This document shows positions 1-6,559 of a DNA stretch of 10,625 nt, piece after piece. The notes under the pieces were generated by a model. It was given only the letters and a program-made list of their open reading frames with translations. It searched no databases and was not told the origin of the DNA. Origin of the DNA: an uncultured bacterium (GTDB taxonomy: Bacteria; Bacteroidota; Bacteroidia; Bacteroidales; JACABE01); NCBI GenBank assembly GCA_903911455.1, contig CAIWDQ010000609.1, forward strand, positions 1 to 10,625. Reading direction: 5' to 3'. The translations under genes were made by a program, and so were the position numbers. How positions within the stretch are numbered: position 1 is the stretch's first letter; every line of letters begins with the position of its first letter.

Positions 1-58
1 CACCTTCAAGGTGAAAGTCTCATTCATTATACAAATTACATAACCGAAGTTATTAATA

Positions 59-952
59 TTACATTTCACGATATAAGTAAGTTCTTAAAATTTTTGTATT
101 TAAAGGAATCCAAAAGACCATATTAGCCAGGTCTCTGAATACTTTAATTTTAGTGGGTTTTGTAATGTAATGAAAAGCATCATTACCATAAGGAAGTCTT
201 ACTTTGTTTGTATTGCCATTAGTTATTAATTCGGGATTAATAGAAACTTTTACGGTGTTAAATCTTAAAGTATTCCTTTTATTAGTAGCAGCCCTTTGAT
301 TATAAGATAATACAGTTCCATCAGGATTTACAATAAAATAAAATGCAGTATAAGTTGTATCACTTTCATCCATTAATCCATCATGCAGATGGATTACAAG
401 AAGACTATCTTGTATATATATTACATTAAAACATCCGTTGTCAACACCATATACTAAACCTTTAATTAATTTGACACGTTGATTCTTTGACATATAATTC
501 TTACCATCTCCCCATGCATGTCCATCAACTAAAGCATAAGCAGTAAACAAAAAGGGACTATATAAACCTTTAGTTTTGATTTTAACTGTAGTAGTTTGTA
601 ATGAGAGAACAGGTACAAATTGATCTCCTTCCTTAACCTCTGTTAATACAACAGCTCCTTTTGGTCCTGTATATGTAAAATGTCCGTTTGCTTTATGAAA
701 ATACATAGCTGAATTACCAACATAAGCTCCATCTTCAATAAAGTAATCGTCGCCATTGCTTTCTATATAAACACTTGTATCACCTTGTGGATTATGAACA
801 TAGAAATAATTATAGGTCGAAAATAACGGGTATCCTGTTCTATAGGATAAGTTCCCTTTGTAACCATTAAGATGCAAATAGACTTTTTGTTTATTTTGAC
901 CAATTGCTACTACTGATATTAGAAAAATTAATATTGTAAGAATCTTTTTCAT
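59..952 (-). CDS. Secreted protein of unknown function (297 aa)
   Basis: I do not recognise this family. The N-terminus is a clear Sec signal peptide (MKKILTILIFLISVVAIGQ, cleavage probably near residue 19, with the Q-ending typical of Bacteroidota), so the protein is exported to the periplasm or beyond. The mature part is rich in Tyr, Asn, Thr and alternating hydrophobic residues and looks mostly beta-structured. I see no catalytic motif, no lipobox and no T9SS sorting domain. The C-terminus (TYLYREM) is not a typical barrel end. It is the last gene of the minus-strand block. The start is well supported: a type A intergenic element ends 16 nt upstream of the ATG and the signal peptide begins at that ATG. 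The gene is probably co-transcribed with the 389-aa gene upstream. No obvious terminator is seen in the 58 bases left after its stop. Coding status is confident; function is unknown. Confidence 0.85.
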   Translation of the reverse strand: MKKILTILIFLISVVAIGQNKQKVYLHLNGYKGNLSYRTGYPLFSTYNYFYVHNPQGDTSVYIESNGDDYFIEDGAYVGNSAMYFHKANGHFTYTGPKGAVVLTEVKEGDQFVPVLSLQTTTVKIKTKGLYSPFLFTAYALVDGHAWGDGKNYMSKNQRVKLIKGLVYGVDNGCFNVIYIQDSLLVIHLHDGLMDESDTTYTAFYFIVNPDGTVLSYNQRAATNKRNTLRFNTVKVSINPELITNGNTNKVRLPYGNDAFHYITKPTKIKVFRDLANMVFWIPLNTKILRTYLYREM

Positions 953-968
953 TTTAAATAATTAATTT

Positions 969-1043
969 CACCTACTCATACGCTTTTCGGTATACGCGCC
1001 CTACTCTTTAAAGTCCCGCTCGTGCGGGATTCGGGTAACTCCT
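969..1043 (-). repeat. Type A intergenic element, copy A1
   Basis: This 75-bp element aligns without gaps to A2 (66/75 identical by hand) and A3 (70/75). Read on the minus strand it starts AGGAGTTACCC and ends GAGTAGGTG. It contains a perfect 6-bp GC hairpin (TCCCGC, loop ACGA, GCGGGA), a CTTTAAAG palindrome, and a 3' core in which CGC (element positions 46-48) can pair with GCG (61-63) while ACC (53-55) pairs with GGT (72-74), an H-type pseudoknot topology. It lies 8 nt after the stop of the 389-aa gene and 16 nt before the ATG of the 297-aa gene. Its GC content is clearly higher than its surroundings. The role is inferred as a cis-acting RNA or a recombination boundary. Confidence 0.85.
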
Positions 1044-1051
1044 ATTTTTTA

Positions 1052-2221
1052 TTAAAATCTTAACCAATTAAAATTCGATGATATATTTATTAATCCGAAA
1101 ACATTACCTGTTTTTGGATCGTATTTAAATTCTAATGGGAACCAGAAATCATTTGAAATTCTAAATCTAAGTGTCCCATTCATTGTGAACAATTGTTTAT
1201 TTTCAGAATTATATAAACCTGAAATAATATAGTTTTCACTTGCAGAAAGCTTAAATTCTATGTTTGATCTGTTATCCGATCCTTTTATTACCCAATTTAA
1301 ACCTATTTCACCATTAGCAATACTTCTACTAAGATCTTTATTAACTTTTGTTGTATCATTAGCGAATCCTAAGGAACCTTTAATATTCAATTCAAGATTA
1401 TTTGATGCATTTGGATTAATAATACCTTTTGAAAAGTCTAAACCTAAATCAATATTAGACATTTGAAATTTATTAGTAAAAGTTGTTAAGTTTAAGTAAG
1501 AAACTAATAAAGGCATATTTTGGAATGATTTTAAAAGTTCCTTATAGCTTTTATCAGCTAACATTCCAATAGATAAGTTAGAATAGTTTTTGACAGAAGA
1601 AAAATCAAAACCATCCTTTGTTTTTGAGCACTCTAAAATAATTTTTTGTAATTCCGGATATAAATTTTCAAATATTAAACTATCATGACTACTGAAAAAT
1701 TTCTTTGCCTGGTCATTATAATTTTTCTTTAGTGCACTATCTTTTATAATACTTATTTTGCTTATAACTGATCTGTGAAAATCAAGTATAAGCTTTAATT
1801 TACCCAAAGCAAGTGGAATAAGTTTCTTTGAAATAGTAACATCTCTTTTATCAATAATAGCATATTTTAATCCCATTGAAAAACCTTTTAACTTATTACT
1901 ATTTTCAAAGCTTGCATCAAAATCAATATTAAATCTTTTTGCCCACGAGTTTTTAATGTAATTTGTGTCTATTATTAAATTTTTGTTATATCGCAACATT
2001 ATTGCAAATAAATTTGACGAAAATTTAACCTCTTTATTTACACCTGTTAAATCATTTAGATATAAATTATAAAATCCGGTTAATATATCTTTATTATTTC
2101 CGGTTGGTAACGAATCGGCTGTTAAGATTGTTATTGAAACATCTTTAGTTTGGGCATTCAAATTCTGTTTAGAAATAAAAATTGCTAAACAAATAATTAT
2201 ATAACAAATATGTTTTTTCAT
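1052..2221 (-). CDS. Probable outer-membrane beta-barrel protein, unknown family (389 aa)
   Basis: I do not recognise a named family. An N-terminal signal peptide (MKKHICYIIICLAIFISKQ, then NLNAQ, cleavage near residue 24) indicates export. Residues about 25-260 are mixed, with Lys-rich helical stretches (for example around 130-200). From about residue 255 to the end the sequence alternates polar and hydrophobic residues in short strands separated by Asn/Gly/Asp turns, and it ends in -NFNWLRF with a terminal Phe. This is the pattern of an outer-membrane barrel or a C-terminal barrel half. I infer an outer-membrane location; no enzyme motif is visible. The start is 11 nt downstream of the stop of the 88-aa gene, so these two are probably translationally coupled. 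This is the only internal boundary in the block other than the 204-bp gap that lacks an intergenic element. Confidence 0.85.
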   Translation of the reverse strand: MKKHICYIIICLAIFISKQNLNAQTKDVSITILTADSLPTGNNKDILTGFYNLYLNDLTGVNKEVKFSSNLFAIMLRYNKNLIIDTNYIKNSWAKRFNIDFDASFENSNKLKGFSMGLKYAIIDKRDVTISKKLIPLALGKLKLILDFHRSVISKISIIKDSALKKNYNDQAKKFFSSHDSLIFENLYPELQKIILECSKTKDGFDFSSVKNYSNLSIGMLADKSYKELLKSFQNMPLLVSYLNLTTFTNKFQMSNIDLGLDFSKGIINPNASNNLELNIKGSLGFANDTTKVNKDLSRSIANGEIGLNWVIKGSDNRSNIEFKLSASENYIISGLYNSENKQLFTMNGTLRFRISNDFWFPLEFKYDPKTGNVFGLINISSNFNWLRF

Positions 2222-2232
2222 TTTATTATCAA

Positions 2233-2499
2233 TTATAATACGATATAACTATCCATTATTGGACCACTTTCATAATGTGATGGCGTTGGTGGATCAGTTG
2301 ATACACTAATACTTATGTCAGACCCATTTGCAGGAGAAATTCCGTCAATTGAAATAATATCTCCTGAAGAAACATTCGTTAACGGTACAGTTCCTGAAAT
2401 CAGAACAACTACTTGAGAAACTTGATTGCCATTACTAAAAACAGTAATTGTTACATTACCTGCTCCTCCTTTAAAAGTTATATTTACTTCAACATTCAT
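2233..2499 (-). CDS. Small beta-rich protein of unknown function (88 aa)
   Basis: This small ORF is supported by its position: a type A element ends 20 nt upstream of the ATG and the 389-aa gene follows after 11 nt. The protein has no signal peptide and no membrane segment. It is almost entirely alternating hydrophobic and polar residues with Gly/Asn/Ser turns (VEVNITFKGG, VTITVFSNGN, DISISVSTDPP), suggesting a small beta-sandwich domain. The last quarter is Pro/Ser-rich. It contains no Cys. I do not recognise a family. It could be a cytoplasmic partner, or a substrate exported without a Sec signal. If there is a longer start upstream it would have to run through the repeat element, which I consider unlikely. 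Confidence 0.7.
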   Translation of the reverse strand: MNVEVNITFKGGAGNVTITVFSNGNQVSQVVVLISGTVPLTNVSSGDIISIDGISPANGSDISISVSTDPPTPSHYESGPIMDSYIVL

Positions 2500-2519
2500 T
2501 TTTTTATTTATTAAATTTT

Positions 2520-2594
2520 TACTTACTCTTACGCTTTTCGGTTTACGCGCCCTTCTCTTTAAAGTCCCGCACGTTCGGGATTAGGGAAACTCCT
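2520..2594 (-). repeat. Type A intergenic element, copy A2
   Basis: This is a gapless 75-bp copy of the type A element and the most diverged of the three (9 differences from A1 and 10 from A3 by hand count). The GC hairpin is shortened to 5 bp (TCCCG / CGGGA) because the sixth pair is A against G. The 3' core keeps the CGC-GCG pairing, but the second stem has one mismatch (ACC against AGT). It lies 18 nt after the stop of the 231-aa gene and 20 nt before the ATG of the 88-aa gene. Confidence 0.83.
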
Positions 2595-2612
2595 TTTATG
2601 TTTTAGTATTTA

Positions 2613-3308
2613 TTATTTGCCTTGCATTCCTGCGCCTAAACGATTAAACCCATAAGGTGCAATACCTGCTAAAAGAGCAATAAATATGTCTCTTAAATAA
2701 TTAAGATCAATAGGTTTGCTTGGACATAGTATATAAGAGTAAATATAATAGCTAATAAAACATGCAATAATTGCTAAACCAAAAAATACTGTTATTAATG
2801 CTGCGTAACGACTACTACTTGGAGCACTTCTGTCAGTGCTTGTCTGAATAGTAGGGGAAAGAGCTGGACTACATGCAGCAGCGGTTGTAGCATCTTTGGT
2901 CAGTGCTTGTAGACTTGCCAAATTTGAAGGATTATATATAGGATTAGGTTCCGAATTCATAATAGGGATATTTTCTTTTAATGCTTCGGTTACATTAAAT
3001 CCAATAGCCAATCTTTTAGTTACAAACCATGTAACTAAAAAGAAAAGAAGTATAGGAGTTAATACAAAAAGCCATAACCAACCTGTAACTTCTCTACCAT
3101 GACATGCTGAGGATTCACATTTTTTAAGAAGAGTATCTTGCAGTGCTATCTGTTTATTTAAATTATCAATTTGCGTTGAAGTCTTTAAATCATTAATTTG
3201 CTTTTTGCAATCAGCTTTAACTGAATCAATAATTGATTCAGTATTAACTGCAGAACAAACTGAAAAAAAACTCATTAATAGTAATAAAATTAAAATAGAT
3301 TTTTTCAT
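2613..3308 (-). CDS. Membrane-anchored protein with periplasmic coiled coil, unknown function (231 aa)
   Basis: I do not recognise this family. The order of features is: a signal peptide or first hydrophobic segment (residues 1-20, cleavage possible after CSA); a Lys/Asp/Gln-rich helical region with a coiled-coil look (about 24-66) containing Cys34, Cys64 and Cys69; a strong transmembrane helix (about 77-97); a Pro/Ser/Thr/Ala-rich linker (about 113-166); a second helix (about 168-194); and a third hydrophobic segment near the C-terminus (about 205-223, including ALLAGIAPYGFNRLG). No catalytic motif is visible. The gene lies between two type A elements (A3 upstream, A2 downstream) and is in line with the six-helix protein gene upstream. 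The start is supported by A3 ending 19 nt before the ATG. The topology is an inference from hydrophobicity read by eye. Confidence 0.83.
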   Translation of the reverse strand: MKKSILILLLLMSFFSVCSAVNTESIIDSVKADCKKQINDLKTSTQIDNLNKQIALQDTLLKKCESSACHGREVTGWLWLFVLTPILLFFLVTWFVTKRLAIGFNVTEALKENIPIMNSEPNPIYNPSNLASLQALTKDATTAAACSPALSPTIQTSTDRSAPSSSRYAALITVFFGLAIIACFISYYIYSYILCPSKPIDLNYLRDIFIALLAGIAPYGFNRLGAGMQGK

Positions 3309-3327
3309 ATAAATTATTTATTAATTC

Positions 3328-3402
3328 CACCTACTCATACGCTTTTCGGTATTCGCGCCCTACTCTTTAAAGTCCCACATGTGCGGGATTCGGGAAACTC
3401 CT
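3328..3402 (-). repeat. Type A intergenic element, copy A3
   Basis: This gapless 75-bp copy has 5 differences from A1. Three of these fall in the GC hairpin, where they replace a G-C pair by a G-T (G-U in RNA) pair and change the loop to ACAT, so the stem TCCCGC / GTGGGA stays foldable. The 3' core keeps both pseudoknot stems (CGC-GCG, ACC-GGT). It lies 28 nt after the stop of the six-helix protein gene and 19 nt before the ATG of the 231-aa gene. Confidence 0.85.
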
Positions 3403-3430
3403 ATATTGTTAAACATTGATAAAATTAAAA

Positions 3431-4114
3431 TTAATTGTCGTTTAAGAAACTTAATCCTTCCCCTTTTACAAGCCATGCAGTACCAAAAGCAAACAACATT
3501 ATAGATTCCATAAAGAAAGTAAGTCTGTTTACTTTATATTCAGGTTTAATCATACCTATAATATGATAGACTGCTAAAACAAGAATACACGAAAAGATGG
3601 TAATGCCACATATCCTGTACAAAAGGTTTCTTGAATGTTTCCTTCTACTTCTATCTTTGCTGTCTTTATTTGATTTAGTAAACTTACATAAGGAAATATA
3701 TGCAAGTGTAATAAAGAAGAGTGCTGCTGATATAAAGTGGAAAACACGCCACCAAGGTGTTCCATTTGTAAAATAAACAATACAATTAGAACAATCAACA
3801 TCAGCAGGATTCAATTGCATCGGGATAAACGCAACACCCAAGGCACATATAGCAGCAAAGTTGCACCATCTTCCATCGCTATCGCCGGGATAGCCTTTGT
3901 AAGCAAAAAGGAATAATCCAACTGCACATAGTGTACCTGTAAGATAACTTCCCATGCGTGTGTAATAATACTGGCTTATAGAATCTTGTATCGAACAGCA
4001 ATTCATAATTAATAAACCAATAGATAAAACAAAAGGCAAAAGGATTCCGAGCCACCCTACTGCTTGTCTTAATTCTTTAAAAGTAATTAAAATTGGGTCA
4101 TTTGATTCATTCAT
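3431..4114 (-). CDS. Six-helix integral membrane protein, uncharacterised (227 aa)
   Basis: Six hydrophobic helices can be read at about residues 18-39, 56-74, 84-101, 124-143, 166-189 and 198-217, with a basic loop between helices 4 and 5 (about 144-163, KSNKDSKDRSRRKH). This suggests that loop faces the cytoplasm. Notable polar motifs are DSISQYYYT before helix 2, AYKGYPGDSDGRW between helices 2 and 3, RVFHFISAALFF in helix 4 and LVKGEG near the end. I recall similar uncharacterised bacterial membrane proteins with 'SIS.YY.T' and 'YKGY' motifs, but I cannot name the family with confidence. DUF998-like or CREST-like membrane hydrolase relatives are possible but unproven. There is no cleavable signal peptide. 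It heads the second group of minus-strand genes: a 204-bp gap with no repeat element precedes it, and a 14-mer shared with the GH25 leader lies 120 nt upstream. Confidence 0.85.
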   Translation of the reverse strand: MNESNDPILITFKELRQAVGWLGILLPFVLSIGLLIMNCCSIQDSISQYYYTRMGSYLTGTLCAVGLFLFAYKGYPGDSDGRWCNFAAICALGVAFIPMQLNPADVDCSNCIVYFTNGTPWWRVFHFISAALFFITLAYISLCKFTKSNKDSKDRSRRKHSRNLLYRICGITIFSCILVLAVYHIIGMIKPEYKVNRLTFFMESIMLFAFGTAWLVKGEGLSFLNDN

Positions 4115-4318
4115 AATTAAAAAACTTAGTTTTGGGGACTAATAATACATTTATATTTTATCTTTTCAAACTTCTTTAGATCTGTGATTTATTATATATC
4201 AGTTTTGGGAACCCTTCAATTATATTAAAACTTAACTCTTAATTGCACACATATTTAAAAAAGATGGCAGTAAAATATTGTTAGAGCATAATTAAAATAT
4301 ATACAAATGGATAATAAT
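4115..4318 (-). other. 204-bp gap, probable leader/promoter region of the five-gene group
   Basis: No convincing ORF or RNA gene is seen. On the minus strand this is the region upstream of the six-helix protein gene. It holds the 14-mer TGCAATTAAGAGTT (4234-4247), a direct repeat of CCCAAAACT (minus strand; plus positions 4128-4136 and 4201-4209), and a small inverted repeat TTAGT/ACTAA (4126-4130 and 4138-4142) close to the start codon. I found no good TAnnTTTG promoter on the minus strand. This gap is longer than any other inside the block and lacks the A/B element, so I infer a new transcription unit starts here. Confidence 0.4.
4234..4247 (-). promoter_or_regulatory. 14-mer TGCAATTAAGAGTT shared with GH25 leader
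   Basis: The identical 14-mer occurs at 7583-7596 on the same strand. Here its downstream edge is 120 nt upstream of the start codon of the six-helix protein; in the other copy the distance is 118 nt to the GH25 start. The sequence just upstream is T-rich in both. It could be a promoter part, an operator, or the start of a leader RNA. The composition is AT-rich, so a chance match is possible, but the matched spacing argues against that. Confidence 0.4.
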
Positions 4319-5671
4319 TTAATTACAATTATTCCCTCCAAAAAATAAATAGGTACCCCAGTTCCCATAAATATTGTTCAAATCACCTGTGTAACAACTT
4401 GAGTTCTCCTCAAATTTTGTAAGATTTGACCATGCACTAACTTCAATATTATCCTTAAGAATATAAAATATTCTGTTTTGATAAGCAGCCTTCTGCCATC
4501 CTTGAGAAGCTTGAGCACCACTACCCATTTGACCTTCTTTTGGAGAACCTGCGACTTCTCCTCCAAAGTCAGTTCGTTGAGCAAAGTTAGATAATTGACC
4601 TGTACCATAAAATGATTTAGGATAATAGCCAACAGCAATATAATCACTTGGCCCTTTATAAAATAGCCACCAATTACCATCAGTATTTCTTTTCCATTGA
4701 AGATTAAATCCCCACTGCCCTCCATTTGTTTCACTATAATGATCAAAAGGTGCCGCTAAATAAACTTGATTACTAATCTGAATAAATGCACCATTGTCTA
4801 AATTATAACCACCACTCCCACTTGAATAATTAGCATTTGTTGAATAAATAAACAAACATGCATTATTTGTGCTATACATACCTGGCTCTACTTGCCATCC
4901 ACCTTCAATAGTTTGAAGATTAGCTCCAGAACCACCTGTAAACCATTGTTGAGATAATGACATTACACCTGGGGAAACAGATGGATTCCATACGTTAAGC
5001 CATGAATCTCCGCCAGCATTATCAACATCTTGTCGACCAATTACATGATTATGGTCATAACCATCGCCATATGGAGCAGGAACTTCTCCATGTTTTAAAT
5101 TTATACCAACTTTTCCAAAGAAATTATTAAGTGTTTTGTAATGACTTAAAGTTTCTAACGTAATCCTTTTAATTGGAATAAATCCATCAGGACAATACAT
5201 TTCGTTTCCAAACCTATCTTTAATCCCTTTATGTAAAGTAATATCAGCATATTTATTATTTTCAGGAAGCTTTTGTGAGTTTTTCTCCTCTGAAATTTTA
5301 GCAGATTTAGAAAAAGCAGGAGCCTTTAACTGAATATCTAATTTAATATTACCATGTAATTTTGAAGCAGGTTGTTCTTCAATTGGGACACAATCTACAA
5401 TTTGACCATCTATCCCTGCAAAACTTTGCTTAACATGAACATCCTTATATCTTGTTAAAATATAATTTTTCATTTCAAGAAAAGATTTTTCATCTGCAAT
5501 TTTAACGTCTGATTTACCTTGAAAATCTTTATAAGTAGATTTGGAAACAGAAGTAATAAATTCAGAGAAATCAACTCCAGTCTCCTTACTTTTTTGATTT
5601 TTATGGTTACAACCTATCAAAATTGATAATAAAATAATAAAAATAAATTTATTTAATGTCTGTTTTTTCAT
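4319..5671 (-). CDS. Neprosin-type glutamic peptidase, lipoprotein
   Basis: The protein is a likely secreted endopeptidase of the neprosin family (Pfam Neprosin; MEROPS glutamic peptidase family G3). The characterised plant member cleaves after proline. The N-terminus is a lipoprotein signal with lipobox LIGC, so Cys21 is lipidated and the enzyme is probably membrane-anchored on the periplasmic or cell-surface side. Residues about 22-150 are a Lys-rich spacer or pro-region. A CPDGFIPIKR stretch (160-169) resembles the end of the plant activation peptide domain (GCP.GTIPIRR). The catalytic domain spans about 205-450, with NVWNP (226-230), IEGGWQVEPGMY (255-266), WKRNTDGNWWLFY (326-338), FGGEV (369-373) and QMGSG (381-385). 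The two catalytic glutamates of the family match Glu256 and Glu372, and both are present. Cys426 and Cys449 match a conserved C-terminal cysteine pair. A type B element ends 19 nt before the ATG. The family assignment is from memory of its motifs and is strong; the substrate is inferred. Confidence 0.9.
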   Translation of the reverse strand: MKKQTLNKFIFIILLSILIGCNHKNQKSKETGVDFSEFITSVSKSTYKDFQGKSDVKIADEKSFLEMKNYILTRYKDVHVKQSFAGIDGQIVDCVPIEEQPASKLHGNIKLDIQLKAPAFSKSAKISEEKNSQKLPENNKYADITLHKGIKDRFGNEMYCPDGFIPIKRITLETLSHYKTLNNFFGKVGINLKHGEVPAPYGDGYDHNHVIGRQDVDNAGGDSWLNVWNPSVSPGVMSLSQQWFTGGSGANLQTIEGGWQVEPGMYSTNNACLFIYSTNANYSSGSGGYNLDNGAFIQISNQVYLAAPFDHYSETNGGQWGFNLQWKRNTDGNWWLFYKGPSDYIAVGYYPKSFYGTGQLSNFAQRTDFGGEVAGSPKEGQMGSGAQASQGWQKAAYQNRIFYILKDNIEVSAWSNLTKFEENSSCYTGDLNNIYGNWGTYLFFGGNNCN

Positions 5672-5690
5672 ATTATAGTTTATTATGTAT

Positions 5691-5726
5691 TGCCTACTCT
5701 AAAAACCCCTTTTCGGCATCCGGGTT
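5691..5726 (-). repeat. Type B intergenic element, copy B1
   Basis: This 36-bp element lies between the C1A peptidase and neprosin genes, 19 nt before the neprosin ATG and 21 nt after the preceding stop. On the minus strand it reads AACCCGGATGCCGAAAAG, then GGGTTTTTAGAGTAGGCA. Stem 1 is AACCC with GGGTT (5 bp) and stem 2 is TGCC with GGCA (4 bp), interlocked as an H-type pseudoknot. It matches the 3' half of the type A elements in order and spacing, but lacks the upstream GC hairpin. Confidence 0.7.
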
Positions 5727-5747
5727 GCTTATATTTTAAAGATTAGT

Positions 5748-6539
5748 CTACTTTTTCTTTGCTTTCTTATTTGCTGGATTATCCAAAACTAAACGAATAG
5801 TCCAGAGGTCATCGGCAAGATTTGTATTAGTAAGATAGTCATAAGGCATAGTGAAATAACCTTTCTGTCCCCAAGTACCTCCCCAGCTGTTTCTTACAAT
5901 AAAACGTTTAGTTGTGTCATCATAACCAACTGCAAGTACTGCATGCCCACCAACAACTTTTTCTGTTGGTTTAGGTAAGTTTAAATCACCAGTCTTTGCA
6001 ACTTGTTGTCCTTCGAAACTATCATATACAGTAAATCCAAAAACAAATGGATAGCCATCAGCAAGACAGCCTTTCATCTGATTAATATCATTACTAACTC
6101 TATGGTATGATGTAACAAGATGTTTCATTGCATCTGTATAGCATAATGAATGTGGTTTCTGTGTGAACTCACTAATATTATATGGCCACATTGTTTCAGG
6201 ACAAACACCATATTTATTAACACTTTTGATACCATCTCTTATCTGTGCACCACTATCTGAATTTATTGTGTTTTCAATTGCTCTTTCATTATAATATATG
6301 AAAAGACGTGAAGGCATAAAATCAGGAGACTTCTGCTTTAACAACTCAAATTCTATAGCAGCTCCTATAGCATTAGCTGTACAACTTCCTAATTGTCCTT
6401 GATTATATACTTTAGGGCAATTCGTACGAAGATCAACTTTCTTAGGGAGTTTGACTAATACTGGGGCAGGTGCTGCATAATTTAAATCGCGATGGTCCGG
6501 AAGATCGGGTTGCCATCCATAACTGATAAAATTACTCAT
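5748..6539 (-). CDS. Papain-family (C1A) cysteine peptidase
   Basis: This is a cysteine endopeptidase with the full papain catalytic set: the oxyanion Gln47 and nucleophile Cys53 in NQGQLGSCTA, His199 in GGHAVLAVGYDD, and Asn217 in NSWGGTWGQKGYF. The length of 263 aa is close to a bare catalytic domain. The N-terminal segment (YGWQPDLPDHRDLNY) is the short lead-in common in bacterial C1A peptidases, rather than a long inhibitory prodomain of the I29 type. No signal peptide or lipobox is visible, so the protein is either cytoplasmic or exported by a non-Sec route. The C-terminal tail is basic (KKAKKK). It lies between the GH25 lysozyme gene (75 nt upstream) and the neprosin gene, in the same direction. 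A type B element ends 20 nt before the chosen ATG. No in-frame extension giving a signal sequence is apparent across that element. The enzyme class is confident; location and targets are unknown. Confidence 0.93.
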   Translation of the reverse strand: MSNFISYGWQPDLPDHRDLNYAAPAPVLVKLPKKVDLRTNCPKVYNQGQLGSCTANAIGAAIEFELLKQKSPDFMPSRLFIYYNERAIENTINSDSGAQIRDGIKSVNKYGVCPETMWPYNISEFTQKPHSLCYTDAMKHLVTSYHRVSNDINQMKGCLADGYPFVFGFTVYDSFEGQQVAKTGDLNLPKPTEKVVGGHAVLAVGYDDTTKRFIVRNSWGGTWGQKGYFTMPYDYLTNTNLADDLWTIRLVLDNPANKKAKKK

Positions 6540-6559
6540 AATTATTAATAGTTTAGTTT

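Noticed and set aside
1..13. Inverted repeat CACCTTCAAGGTG at the left edge as a terminator
   Set aside because: It is only 5-6 bp with a loop of 1-3 nt, with no T-run visible on either side within the window, and it is cut by the edge. Too little to call.
969..1043. GC hairpin in the type A elements read as a Rho-independent terminator
   Set aside because: The stem is not followed by a T-run; on the minus strand CTTTAAAGAGTAGGG follows. The whole 75-bp sequence is conserved, not just the stem, and genes continue downstream in the same direction.
969..3402. CRISPR array
   Set aside because: The repeats are about 0.8-1.5 kb apart with genes between them, not 25-40-bp repeats with short spacers, and no cas gene is present.
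4378..4746. 122-aa minus-strand ORF inside the neprosin gene
   Set aside because: It is in another frame of the neprosin coding sequence, with no domain or signal. The neprosin frame has clear family motifs across the same bases.
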